From NCBI GenBank assembly GCA_028673005.1, contig CM054115.1:5749501-5813500 (forward strand): a stretch of DNA of 64,000 bases, in the 5' to 3' direction. Positions 27,901-34,130 of the stretch are shown here, piece by piece. The stretch is from Tanypteryx hageni (taxonomy: Eukaryota; Arthropoda; Insecta; Odonata; Petaluridae). Position 1 is the stretch's first letter. The number at the start of each line of letters is the position of its first letter. Below the pieces are notes generated by a model, which saw only the letters and a program-made list of their open reading frames with translations, was not told the DNA's origin and ran no database searches. Position numbers and translations under genes: made by a program.

Positions 27901-29168
27901 ACATTTTCATACTGGCCAAACAATTTTTGAAAATGTGGAGAGAATGTGGTTGGCCTACTTACCGGCCCTTGTTTGGAGAAAACGAGGGCAAAAAGCGGCA
28001 ATTTTGGTCTTCAAGGTGTTGATTCTGGGCAGACCTTCCCACATTTCTTCCTTTGTCATTTCATAGCTATTAAAAATGGACCAGAAATAGAGATTTATAA
28101 GCAATTATATGCTAAATATTAAAGAAGACTTGTGCATTGTTTAGGATGATAAAAAATGACAGCTAAATGCTTCAAACTTATTAAATATTTCTTTTTATTT
28201 TGATGAGTCTTTACATCTGTATGGAAATGGTCATCTAAATATATTATGTACCAAGTATTAATGATTCAATAAAAACATAAGTTGCATATAACAATTAGTG
28301 GATGTTATATGCAGTGGCGGCTCATAGCTGAAATTAGTGGGGGTGCTGCTCCAGAAAATTTTTAGCCTTTGTTTTAAAATTGTGTACTGAAGTACTGACA
28401 TTTAGCTTAAGGAATATATATTGTACTACAAAAATAAAGAAAGAATTAAAGAAAAAAGGACTCATTATATTAAATGTTATCGATAATACCAAGTGGAAAT
28501 AGGGGGTGCTGCAGTTCCGCAGTGCCTATACACGAGCCGCCACTGGTTATATGTGAAATTGTTTTCAGTTTCATTGTTTCCTTTCTTAAATGTATAATTA
28601 TTTTTTCTTAAAGCTAGATTCTTGCATTAAGATAACTAAGTTTTTTCTTACTCTTGTGCTAATATCCTCGAAGTCTCCAACAGTGTCTCTCCTAATTGAG
28701 CTATTTGTCCATTGTCGATTGGTCGATGTGGTGAAAATGGTGTGCGGAACCCGGTGATTTTCCGTGCTTTATCAAAGGCATCATCTACGGCTGTGAATGG
28801 CACACACAGAGTGACCGAATCACTAAACTCATCATTGCCATCTCCTACTCTTCCCTGGGTTGTAGTTCCTCCCAAGGTCTGAGTTCCATCGCCAAACGGG
28901 TCATCCTCAATTGTATAGTCATCTTCAGCTCTTTCTTTAGGACCATTTTCTACCCTAATAATAATTATTTAACAACACTCAAAGTTAAACAAAGTAATAT
29001 ACATGCATTAATATGTTAGGCTTTACACGGAAAACAAATTCTTACCTTCTTAATAAATATATGGCACATTCCTTATCTTCCGCTAAATTCTCAGCACTAT
29101 GAAGATCAAAGCAACTCAAGTATAACATTATTAACACAAGCCAAGTTATGCCACTGGAAGTAGTTATT
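3828..29168 (-). CDS. Animal haem peroxidase gene, partial, nine exons identified
   Basis: A spliced minus-strand gene for a secreted haem peroxidase of the invertebrate peroxinectin/chorion-peroxidase group. Such enzymes use hydrogen peroxide to oxidise substrates, for example in cuticle or chorion cross-linking or immunity. Exons are 29168-29046, 28954-28652, 28066-27963, 26191-26051, 14869-14699, 14322-14158, 9980-9756, 8006-7879 and 3941-3828. All junctions have AG acceptors and GT donors and agree in phase, giving about 491 residues with no stop. Signature segments are [22 protein letters not shown] (distal His), [10 protein letters not shown] (calcium loop), VREHNR (catalytic Arg and haem-linking Glu) and [11 protein letters not shown]. 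The proximal His motif (FRxGH) is not in the window, so the 3' end lies to the left. The ATG exon was not found. Introns range from 91 to 11,181 bases and are full of transposons. Confidence 0.93.
3942..4244. other. Peroxidase intron, no feature seen
   Basis: AT-rich intron sequence with no recognisable repeat or coding segment. Confidence 0.5.
4245..4405 (-). mobile_element. RTE-like LINE, endonuclease N-terminal scrap
   Basis: Minus-strand reading gives [18 protein letters not shown] and then [17 protein letters not shown]. This is the first endonuclease block (asparagine, then the catalytic Glu in LSEVRR) of RTE/craniofacial-protein-2-like LINEs. Only this block survives, and the frame decays downstream. 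It sits inside a peroxidase intron in the same orientation as the gene. Confidence 0.65.
5010..5260. repeat. CT-rich low-complexity tract
   Basis: Long pyrimidine tract of CTCTCTCC and CCCTCT words. It precedes the family-B repeat here, just as a CT-rich tract does at 32.99-33.05 kb. Confidence 0.8.
5270..5590 (+). repeat. Dispersed repeat family B, copy 1
   Basis: Shares aligned blocks with 33040-33365: ggcaaggcaatatatcatt, taattttaatttgcaaaag and the end tacgtgttatcttatggg. A more diverged relative is at about 30.08-30.29 kb. Both close copies follow a CT-rich tract. Non-coding. Confidence 0.7.
5591..5787 (-). repeat. tRNA-like B-box remnants (SINE-like), two units
   Basis: On the minus strand, T-arm/B-box-like strings occur at 5591-5608 (ggttcgactccaa type) and 5771-5787 (ccagggttcgactccag). 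Neither has a complete tRNA fold. Confidence 0.45.
5867..7265. mobile_element. hAT-like non-autonomous element, 1.4 kb
   Basis: The left end cagtggtgagctatg and the right end ctacagctcaccactc are inverted. The flanks are tttatatt (5859-5866) and tttatatg (7266-7273), a 7/8 match to an 8-bp target duplication, which is the hAT hallmark. The motif aacaatgggct/gtttgc recurs at both subterminal regions. No transposase is encoded. A fold-back sequence (5924-6485) lies inside. The element sits in the intron between peroxidase exons 8 and 9. Confidence 0.7.
5924..6485. repeat. Fold-back repeat with ~250-bp inverted arms
   Basis: Arms at 5924-6180 and 6233-6485 are inverted copies. Both contain tttcagcataag, gtccgtccg..gcatgtt, ggactgacagtcaaagac and a block ending in ggtcaaattaaaatagt. 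The spacer is about 50 bases. Non-coding. Confidence 0.85.
7555..7625 (+). repeat. tRNA-derived SINE-like B box
   Basis: ccagggttcgactccaggg at 7561-7579 is a perfect T-arm-like stem and loop. It is followed by gataacacgtaaaaatc, the inverse of the end of repeat family B. Confidence 0.45.
7879..8006 (-). CDS. Peroxidase exon 8 (REHNR motif)
   Basis: Encodes [20 protein letters not shown] and then [20 protein letters not shown]. The REHNR motif holds the catalytic Arg and the Glu that can ester-link haem in the mammalian enzymes; both are intact. Acceptor tttcttaag, donor gtaatta, end phase 0. Confidence 0.96.
8115..8200. repeat. piggyBac-like terminal sequence
   Basis: TTAA followed by cgcattcgcggctgatgg and the palindromic motif ggcctcttatgaggcc, which is repeated about 35 bases later. 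TTAA plus a GC-rich hairpin is typical of piggyBac ends. No matching right end was identified. Confidence 0.45.
8201..9140. other. Peroxidase intron, no supported gene
   Basis: Frames of 60-125 codons occur on both strands around 8.36-8.77 kb, with higher GC than the surroundings. None shows a known domain. The region may be the interior of the piggyBac-like repeat. Confidence 0.4.
9145..9303. repeat. Long hairpin (MITE- or miRNA-like)
   Basis: Inverted arms of about 75 bases: atgtaaaataaggagac at 9153 pairs with gtctccttattttacat ending near 9301, continuing through gttgtaattccacat and acctaggtt to a short loop at gcaacctgacgatgttgc. Pairing is near-perfect, with few mismatches and small gaps. 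Confidence 0.85.
9756..9980 (-). CDS. Peroxidase exon 7 (calcium loop)
   Basis: Encodes [20 protein letters not shown] followed by GSS, the calcium-binding loop, and then a Leu/Arg-rich helix, the conserved [19 protein letters not shown] and its two Cys. In myeloperoxidase the loop ligands are Thr, Phe carbonyl, Asp and Ser; here the Ser position is Asn (DAN). Acceptor tcttctaag, donor gtgagat. Confidence 0.96.
9981..11079. other. Peroxidase intron, no feature seen
   Basis: AT-rich. A weak B-box-like string (gggtttgattcctggtca at about 10198) is the only recognisable trace. Confidence 0.4.
11080..11345 (-). repeat. Dispersed repeat family C, copy 1
   Basis: Reverse-complement relative of 33840-34130: shared features include the gaacaaaagaatg region, catttttacg, cgtcgtcaaggtgattt and the cgcatctgcccaca block. 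Non-coding. Confidence 0.6.
11629..12217 (+). pseudogene. LINE ORF1-like relic
   Basis: Two frames joined across stops near 11857-11912. The second reads [20 protein letters not shown], then [20 protein letters not shown] and [19 protein letters not shown]. The order (charged RNA-binding fold, INExLTxxxxxLxxxxK, then a K-W-xxGxIxxxK-like hairpin) matches the C-terminal domain of ORF1 proteins of non-LTR retrotransposons. A relic endonuclease follows 85 bases downstream, as expected for a LINE. Stops and extreme AT content show decay. Confidence 0.7.
12301..12880 (+). pseudogene. LINE endonuclease relic (ORF2 start)
   Basis: [18 protein letters not shown] begins the endonuclease (N in the first block), [10 protein letters not shown] carries the catalytic Glu, and KRGGGIIF is the conserved third block. 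A frameshift at about 12570 moves into a frame reading [16 protein letters not shown]. The last recognisable piece is [13 protein letters not shown] at about 12830-12880. No reverse transcriptase remains. Jockey/I/CR1-group affinity is likely; clade is unresolved. Confidence 0.75.
12881..13010. repeat. Tigger-like MITE end with repeated motif
   Basis: Three spaced copies of cgtgtatagttcgac-type words (12890-12975). They resemble the ends of the nearby 'aaatacccgtgtataatgc' family but are not identical. Confidence 0.35.
13011..14157. other. Peroxidase intron, no supported gene
   Basis: An 81-codon frame at 13655-13900 has no recognisable domain. The rest is AT-rich and featureless to me. Confidence 0.4.
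14158..14322 (-). CDS. Peroxidase exon 6
   Basis: 54 codons with a Cys-rich stretch, [15 protein letters not shown], then the conserved [10 protein letters not shown] followed by CRLG at the junction. The family has C(M/L)xFxRS in this position. Acceptor tttctttaag, donor gtaaaaat. Confidence 0.95.
14699..14869 (-). CDS. Peroxidase exon 5 (distal histidine)
   Basis: Encodes [20 protein letters not shown] and then [19 protein letters not shown]. By analogy with myeloperoxidase, the Gln and the Asp-His-Asp are the distal pocket: haem-linking Asp, catalytic His and calcium-ligand Asp. All are present. Acceptor cattttttta g, donor gtaaggct, end phase 1. Confidence 0.96.
15296..15400. repeat. Tigger-like MITE copy (tataggatgca family)
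   Basis: cacccacataaaggatgc, cccatgtataggatgca and aaatacccgcacatagga show a fold-back arrangement. Related units are at 16370-16445, 18105 and 19937. Confidence 0.45.
16370..16450. repeat. Tigger-like MITE copy
   Basis: ctatgtataggacatacc and tctatacatgggtattta are inverted around the internal gagcccaaatg. Same family as 15296-15400. Confidence 0.5.
16811..17995 (+). pseudogene. hAT (ZBED/Ac-like) transposase relic
   Basis: Three plus-strand pieces in shifting frames reconstruct much of a hAT catalytic region. The first has the RNase H-like segment [20 protein letters not shown] and [11 protein letters not shown] (the conserved DN and CxxHxLxL motifs). The second has the helical insertion ([18 protein letters not shown], then [11 protein letters not shown]). 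The third has the C-terminal dimerisation block, [20 protein letters not shown], with SEHLFS where intact elements have SERxFS. Stops and frameshifts occur at about 17225, 17502 and 17670-17790. It lies antisense in the 11.2-kb peroxidase intron. Confidence 0.88.
18105..19965. mobile_element. Tigger-like inverted-repeat element, host of a nested hAT
   Basis: The left end gtaaatacccgtgtataa (18107) and the right end ttatatgtgggtatttat (about 19943-19962) are inverted repeats that continue into tgcacac / gtgtaca. Only short unassigned frames lie between. The hAT remnant at 19117-19927 lies inside, near the right end. Confidence 0.55.
19117..19927 (-). mobile_element. Internally deleted hAT element, 811 bp, with transposase C-terminus
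   Basis: The element starts caggcctggacatagag and ends agaagttcgccactg. Both ends carry agggcccctaggcag-like subterminal blocks in inverted orientation. It is flanked by atgagggt (19109-19116) and acgagggt (19928-19935), a 7/8 match to an 8-bp target duplication. The minus strand encodes hAT remnants: [20 protein letters not shown] at about 19.84 kb and the dimerisation motif [20 protein letters not shown], then [12 protein letters not shown]. The whole catalytic core is deleted. The type resembles ZMYM/DUF4371 hAT elements. Confidence 0.85.
20225..20800 (+). repeat. Dispersed repeat family A, copy 2
   Basis: Begins tttactttctccatatac, includes gagatttcaatggaaatac and ttctcgatgatgtctgtg, and ends ggtatggagaaagtcatg. 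It has no coding potential of its own; an 87-codon frame at 20780-21043 starts at its edge but shows no domain. Confidence 0.8.
20960..21330. repeat. hAT-terminus-like repeat fragment
   Basis: Ends gcctattggataatctgg followed by cactg, with repeated gggggcc/gggggctc words (20968, 21170, 21262, 21281). This resembles the GGGCCCC-rich end of ZMYM-type hAT elements. The left terminus was not found. Confidence 0.45.
21331..23045. other. Peroxidase intron, no supported gene
   Basis: AT-rich sequence with one GC-richer patch at 21844-22050 (a 68-codon frame without a domain). Nothing recognisable. Confidence 0.4.
23046..24480 (-). pseudogene. hAT (KIAA1586/DUF4371-like) transposase relic
   Basis: Minus-strand pieces in order: [20 protein letters not shown] and [16 protein letters not shown] (24.42-24.15 kb, catalytic-fold segment with the Asp of SDCASVM), then a 165-residue helical segment (23909-23412), then a C-terminal dimerisation trace reading ASSTGCE-stop-GFSLMN near 23.2 kb. 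The order matches KIAA1586-like hAT proteins. Several stops and frameshifts are present. Lies in the peroxidase intron in the same orientation as the gene. Confidence 0.75.
24620..25440. repeat. Low-complexity and repeat-derived intron sequence
   Basis: A C-rich stretch at 24990-25060, a poly-C/CT tract at 25199-25232, and a tail with caaacagacagacaattt at 25355-25372 that resembles the ends of other non-autonomous repeats in this window. A 92-codon plus-strand frame at 24640 has no domain. Confidence 0.5.
25446..25815. repeat. Inverted repeat with ~70-bp arms
   Basis: gggtggaaggtaaacaaag at about 25451 is repeated in inverse at about 25785-25803, and similarity extends about 70 bases on each arm. 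Both arms read as GWKVNKA/VEGKQSD-like peptides, so an ancestral coding piece may be duplicated. Unclassified. Confidence 0.6.
26051..26191 (-). CDS. Peroxidase exon 4 (DGSCNNL motif)
   Basis: Encodes the entry to the peroxidase domain: [20 protein letters not shown], then [19 protein letters not shown]. Family members carry R(T/N)xDGSCNNLxNPxWG here, with two Cys that form disulphides. Acceptor ttctttcacag, donor gtaagat, end phase 1. It is followed by an 11.2-kb intron. Confidence 0.95.
26340..27100. other. Peroxidase intron, MITE traces only
   Basis: cagtggcataactcggg (26584) looks like a hAT end, and gtacagtaagcccctgc (26724), followed by tatatgtcaagtatgcgttc, resembles a Tigger MITE terminus. 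No complete element. Confidence 0.35.
27150..27250. repeat. Degenerate short tandem motif aggacagttcggc
   Basis: aggacagttcggca at 27157 and 27188, then variants gcaggacaattctcg and gcaggacatcaac. A short interspersed tandem motif with no coding role. Confidence 0.5.
27963..28066 (-). CDS. Peroxidase exon 3
   Basis: Encodes [18 protein letters not shown] (first codon shared with exon 2) and then [16 protein letters not shown]. The conserved Cys fits the start of the catalytic region of this family. Acceptor ttttaatag, donor gtaagtagg, end phase 1. Confidence 0.88.
28312..28545. mobile_element. hAT MITE, 234 bp, with perfect target duplication
   Basis: Starts cagtggcggctcatag and ends cacgagccgccactg, giving terminal inverted repeats of about 13 bases. 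It is flanked on both sides by the identical 8-mer gttatatg (28304-28311 and 28546-28553). Internally aggggggtgctgc-like words recur near both ends. It lies in the 585-bp intron between peroxidase exons 2 and 3. Confidence 0.9.
28652..28954 (-). CDS. Peroxidase exon 2 (propeptide)
   Basis: 100 full codons. The first half is acidic and Gly/Thr-rich ([19 protein letters not shown]). The second half resembles the pro-region that precedes the catalytic domain in secreted peroxidases, with a Cys-containing block ([17 protein letters not shown]) and a helical tail, [14 protein letters not shown]. The donor is gtaagaa, and phase 2 joins the next exon as GAC. Confidence 0.85.
29046..29168 (-). CDS. 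Peroxidase exon 1 of those seen (signal-peptide region)
   Basis: Encodes 40 residues with a hydrophobic stretch, [17 protein letters not shown], followed by an acidic segment, which looks like a signal peptide and its cleavage region. The acceptor is ttttttaacag and the donor is gtaagaa. The exon ends in phase 2 and joins exon 2 to form an Arg codon. It starts in phase 2, so an upstream ATG exon is needed; I could not find it. The exon also shares the string cagtggcataact with a transposon-like end at about 26.59 kb, so it is the least certain exon. Confidence 0.6.
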
Positions 29169-29264
29169 CTGTTAAAAAAATGACAATCACAGATAAAATT
29201 CATCTTATTGAAATTAACAATGATCTATATTTTTGTATACCTCTATCCAATTAAAAAATTCATG

Positions 29265-29440
29265 AATTAAGTGTTAAGTTAAAATAAATTTTAATAAGAA
29301 ATTGATGAAATCAAGTTTTATGTGCACTAAAAATTAAGCAAGAAATATAAAAATAAAATAATTGAAAGTTCCAGAAAGTAATAATAGTTTTGGGCATATA
29401 AACGTTGTGCAGCAAATAAATACTAATTAAGACTCATTTG
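29265..29440 (+). repeat. Direct repeat, copy 1 (partner at 32.75 kb)
   Basis: Shares aagt(g/a)ttaagttaaaat, aattga(a/g)(a/t)gttccaga(a/g)agta and ttgggc(a/g) with 32745-32900 in the same orientation. Confidence 0.6.
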
Positions 29441-30879
29441 TTAAAACTATATTCACATTCTGAAACATTAAAAAGTGTGCATTTTAGATTTTTTAACTTT
29501 TCAGTACATATTTCATTAAAACTATTATATAAAGTCAACTAGTATAAAACCCGCCAATGTGACTGGAACGAATGTGTTATATACAAATAGTTGGTGTATA
29601 ATAATCCAAGAGGTTGATTAGCCAGAAATACACACAAACACAAGTAGTTGGTGTTTGCATTCGGCAAGCATTTCAGCCCATTTCGAAAGTAATACTACAG
29701 GATTTTTAGGGGGTGTAGTGCATCAGGCAGTCCCTAACGTCACCTATCGGGGTTGAGTCTCCTATTGTGATCCCTGATATTTATAGAAAAAAACAAACCT
29801 ATCTGCTCCTCCCTAAAGTGGATATCCCAGATTTAATCGTCATGTTTGTGCTTTCAATATTACGTTAGAATTCTAATTATTTATGATACCCTCAATCACA
29901 GTGTGTGATAGAATTAATGTTTTGGATACGGTAAACTCTTACACATTATCGGAAGAAAGTATAGGTGACTAACGCAATTGCCGGTCAAAAATGATGGGTT
30001 CAAATAATTAAAAAACGGAATTGCAATTTCTAACTTTAAATAAATTATTTTAATAAACATTATTTATATTAATTTTGTTTCTCAAAGCAGTCGGTTGTCA
30101 AGATAAACAAATGAGCGATTTCGGGAAAAGAATAGTAGAATAAGTGACTTCATTAATTTTTCTTTAAAATAGTTCAAATAGGATAATCGTAGGTCAGGTT
30201 TTTTCAATTTTAATTTCCAAAAGAAGAAAAGACTGCACGACAAAAAGTCTATTTTTGAGTGTTATCTTGCGAAAAATGGAAATATTACTCCCATAACCTA
30301 ACGCACAATCCTTCTCCCCATAAAGTTTTTACATGCTCGGCTTGTTTATTAAAACGTCAAGCACGTCCCTCAGATTTTCATACCGTTTCTATTACGATAA
30401 TATTGAATATAGCTCATTATTACGATTTTTAATCTCTTTGAATAGTATTTCAGATTTTTAGGTATTCCTCCTCGTAAATAACGCGACGAATGTTGTTTAC
30501 ATTGATTGCTATGAAAATCATTTCCCCCTCCTGTCTTTCTCTCCTTTGAAATAGAAATAATTCCCAGTATTCGAACCCGGGTCGTTTTTCCAAATATTTT
30601 TTCGTCAATTACTTTGTATATGTGATTCAAGCAATCCTGGAAATTTTCGAACCATTATCTCTGACAGTTTTTGAGATATAAAGGATTAATATTGGCATGG
30701 GTGCTTCAGTGTCGCGGTCTGGTGGCGCGTGGTGGAAGTTGTTGCAGACTGAGTAAGAGAAATATGTATAAGATGATGTTTTCATAATATGCGTAATATT
30801 GAAAATTAGAGTAAGTTAACTTATATGCTTACGGAAATAAACTTGATGTTAACTCAATAAAAGAAAAATGAGAAAATAT

Positions 30880-31065
30880 ATACTATCCGTAACCCGATTT
30901 TTCTACAACTCGAATTCTTTTTGCTTTCCCTTTAGATTCGAGTTATAGAAGTTCTACTGTACATATTAAAAAACAGGAAAGTAATTTCCGTAACTCGAAT
31001 TTTCTATAACTCGAACAATTTTTACTTTCCTTTGAGATTCGAGTTATGGAAGTTCCACTATAATT
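30880..31065. repeat. Two tandem MITE copies (ctataactcgaa family)
   Basis: Each unit pairs aactcgaatt-type and attcgagttatagaagtt sequence around a short centre (30894-30962 and 30990-31062), the second ending attcgagttatggaagttcc. The ends resemble Tc1/mariner-Tigger MITE termini. Non-coding. Confidence 0.6.
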
Positions 31066-31265
31066 CGTTATGACGGCATTAATTTACATTAAAAGCATTA
31101 AAATGTCTGTAATTTCCATTGAAAGCATTCAACAAGGTCCCTTTAAAAGCGATGAGGTCGTTACCATTTTTAATTAATTAATTGGTGAAAAGAGGAAAAA
31201 TTCACACTTTTTTCCGATTAAAACAGATATTAAATTTTGACAATTGAGAATGAGAAAAAAATCCT

Positions 31266-31350
31266 ATACTTGACCGGGAATCGAACCCAGGCCTCCCCAC
31301 TGGCCGGAGAAATGCTTAAACCAACTAACATAAGCTATCAAGCCAACGTG
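31266..31350 (-). repeat. tRNA-derived SINE head
   Basis: Minus strand reads ttgatagcttatgttagttgg (A-box-like) and later gggttcgattcccggtcaag (B box with a perfect T-arm core), followed by tataggatttttttctc. It matches the unit at 46945-47030. The A box carries a small insertion, so it is not a functional tRNA. Confidence 0.65.
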
Positions 31351-32037
31351 ATTCTCCATTCTCGAATTTTATATTATATAATTATATTTATGCTAATTCG
31401 GTATGTAATTGGATTTTGCCTTTAAAAATTGAGAACTTCGTTCTTTCAGCTAGACAACTGTTTTTTTCTCGAATTCGTATCCCAATTTTAAGTAATTTAA
31501 AAATGCAATTTTAGAAAGCCTTGAAATCAATCCAGAAAATCAATTTAGCTACGTGCAAGCTTTTATTCTTTTGCTCATAAAAAATAGAAATATTGGCCCT
31601 CAATCTTCAAACTGGAACTGTTTTAAAGGAAAATGAACAAAGATTCTTATTCCTATCCTCGGTTGTCTTTCTCAGACCACAGACTCTCGAATTTAACGTT
31701 TAAATGACTATTGTTGGCAAAATTTAGCGATTTTATGAGGATTTGCCTTGACAACCATGCTATTGTCGAAATGGAGACTTCATTATTATCTCAATTCTCA
31801 AATTATGAGTACGAACCCCGAGTGCTATGCCCCTTGGGGTTCACACTTTCGAATATTTCATGCTCATTTCGCCCACTAATATTCTCATTCAAACTAAAGG
31901 TACTCTCGAGATAAATGACCAATATTCTCCCTTAATTTATATGAACAAATTAAATATACATTCAAATCTGATATTTTGCTAAGAATAGTCAAAATAAGTT
32001 CTTTGATTATACAAAAAATGAACACGGGCCTCTAGTC

Positions 32038-32728
32038 AGGATATGATTTTTATGGCATCCCCCTCTCCTAAAAAATTAATATTCTGGCTCAGACCTACAA
32101 ATCCTAAAGGTCTTTTTAATATGTGTACCAGGTTTTAAGTATATAAGTTTCTTGGTTTTCGAGAAATAATGTAGGATATGATTTGCATGCTAACCTCCTC
32201 CCTTTCCCTCACCCCACAAAATAACAGTTCTGGCACCGAAGTGCACATCCTCACGGTCTCTTTGATAGGCGTACCAAGTTTTAGATCTCTAAGTTTCTTT
32301 GTTTTCGAGAAATGCTGTAGGATATGATTTGTGTGGCGCCCCCTCCCCTTCTCCCACCACCAAAAAGTAAAAATTCTGGTGCACACCTTCTACCTCTCTT
32401 CAGTAATTGTTCCGACTTTTAAGTCTCTTGGTTTTCGAGAAATGCTGTAGGATATGGTTTTTTATGGCACCCCTCTCCACTGCCCCCATTCCTCCAAAAA
32501 TCCGAATTCAGGCGCAGAGGGGCACATCCTCGAGGTCTCTTTGGTAATTGCACACTCTCTACGACTCTTGATTTTCGAGAAACGCTGTAGGATATGAATT
32601 TTTATGGAACTCTCTCTCCCCTCTCCCCCTAAAAATCAAAATTCTGGCCCCCTAGGTGCACATCCTTATGGTCCCATTAGTAAGTGTGCCAAGATTTAAG
32701 TTCATTGGTTTTCGAGAAATGCTGTCCA
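32038..32728 (+). repeat. Minisatellite, unit 130-146 bp, five copies
   Basis: Units start aggatatg at 32038, 32173, 32319, 32449 and 32589. Each contains a (c)ccctctcc tract, an attctggc block, gtgcacatcctc and tttcttggttttcgagaaa. A sixth isolated unit lies at 33360-33500. Spacing is near-constant, with 10-20% divergence by eye. Confidence 0.85.
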
Positions 32729-32744
32729 CTCGCACACGCCGCCT

Positions 32745-32900
32745 TTCATTAATATACATTAAGTATTAAGTTAAAATTGAACCAATTTTTGAATGCGCTA
32801 AAATATAATCAATAAATATAAAATTTACATAATTGAGTGTTCCAGAGAGTAAAAATGGCGTTGGGCGAATAAAAATTGCAGGAAAAAGAAATGCATTGCG
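32745..32900 (+). repeat. Direct repeat, copy 2 (partner at 29.27 kb)
   Basis: Contains taagtattaagttaaaa and gagtgttccagagagtaaa, matching 29265-29440. It follows the minisatellite directly. Confidence 0.6.
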
Positions 32901-32979
32901 CCACGCGGCTCTTATGCGCCCAAAATTATTTTTAATTGACGATTGATTTAATTTATATTTAATTTTGTCTCTATATTTA

Positions 32980-33365
32980 CGTCTCTGTCTCTCTCTTCTT
33001 CTTCTTTCTTTCTCGCTCTCCTTTTCTCTCGCTCTCTCCTATCAAAGCGTTAAAAAACGCGCATTCCTCAGTATAAGGATTAAGGCGACAATGCAATATC
33101 GAGATTTAACAAAGACACGGTTAGCAAGGCAACATATCATTAAAAAGCTTAAATTTTTCCTATAAATGTGATTTAAACATGGAACTTGAGCAATTTTGTA
33201 TCGTAGGCAAAATGTTACGATGAGAATGAGAAACATTATTTCTTTATATTTAAAAAGGTCTAGGTCCGAATATCATAGGTCAATTCTTTCTAATTTTAAT
33301 TTGCAAAAGAGTAAAAGCCTGTAAGTCGAAAAATCGATTTTTACGTGTTATCTTATGGGAAATGG
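32980..33365 (+). repeat. CT-rich tract plus dispersed repeat family B, copy 2
   Basis: The pyrimidine tract at 32985-33045 is followed by a copy of the 5270-5590 repeat (ggcaacatatcattaaaaa, taattttaatttgcaaaag, tacgtgttatcttatggg). A minisatellite unit follows directly. Confidence 0.75.
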
Positions 33366-33839
33366 CACCCCCCTCCACTTTCCCTCTCCCCACAAAAATC
33401 AAAATTATGGTCCTGAGGTGCACATCCTCATGGTCCCATTAGTAAGTGTACCAAGTTTTAAATCTCTAAGTTTCTTGGTTTTCGAGATATGCTGTCCACA
33501 CACACACGCACGCGCGCGCACACATTACCTATTATTAATAGATATATGTACGTATTGAGTGTCTTGATATGAGCCGTCAAGCATTAAAGGTGTCGTCCAG
33601 AGAGTCTTAAATAATGTTGAACAGTTTTTCATGACAAAGCATTAAAGTTTATGTTCTACATCCATTATGTGAGAATTTTTAATAACATTTTGATATTTGA
33701 AAGATAAGAATAAATTATTTCTAATAATAATAATAAGAAGGGGATTTTTAATTAAATAAAAATAATATATTCCTTCCTGTCGTCATATTGACGGGTTTTA
33801 TACTAGTAATTGAATATTTTTTTATTTTCGTTAGTCATA

Positions 33840-34130
33840 TTATTTATCGTAGCCAAGGTTTTGTTTAAATTTCGGACAGCGTCAAAATTTGTGGACAGAT
33901 GCAACGCGAATTTATACTTCGAGTCAATAGCACGCAGTTAGGCGAAATAGGCGACAATGCGAATCACCTTAACGACGAACGATTTTACCGCAAAAATACT
34001 TCAGAATTTCGCGTTGAAAACTGATTTGTAGAGCGATTCGACGCGTGTTCGAAAATCAACAACAGGAAAATGAAACTTCGTTCTTTCAAGCGTTCTTTGA
34101 TGCAAGTGCCGATTTCTTATAAGGGTTCTA
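33840..34130 (+). repeat. Dispersed repeat family C, copy 2
   Basis: Inverse of 11080-11345; shared words include gaaaatgaaacttc-like, gatgcaacgcgaatt and gcgaatcaccttaacgacg. Non-coding. Confidence 0.6.

Larger units (their letters stand above)
29538..33812. mobile_element. Possible 4.3-kb element bounded by inverted repeats
   Basis: tagtataaaacccgccaat at about 29543 is matched in inverse by attgacgggttttatacta at 33788-33806, about 22 of 25 positions. The interior holds no transposase but has a B-box SINE, a two-unit MITE, a minisatellite and family-B sequence. The boundaries could instead be two independent MITE ends. Confidence 0.35.

Noticed and set aside
32038..33500. CRISPR-like array
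   Set aside because: Unit length, divergence and absence of unique spacers fit a minisatellite; the genome is eukaryotic.
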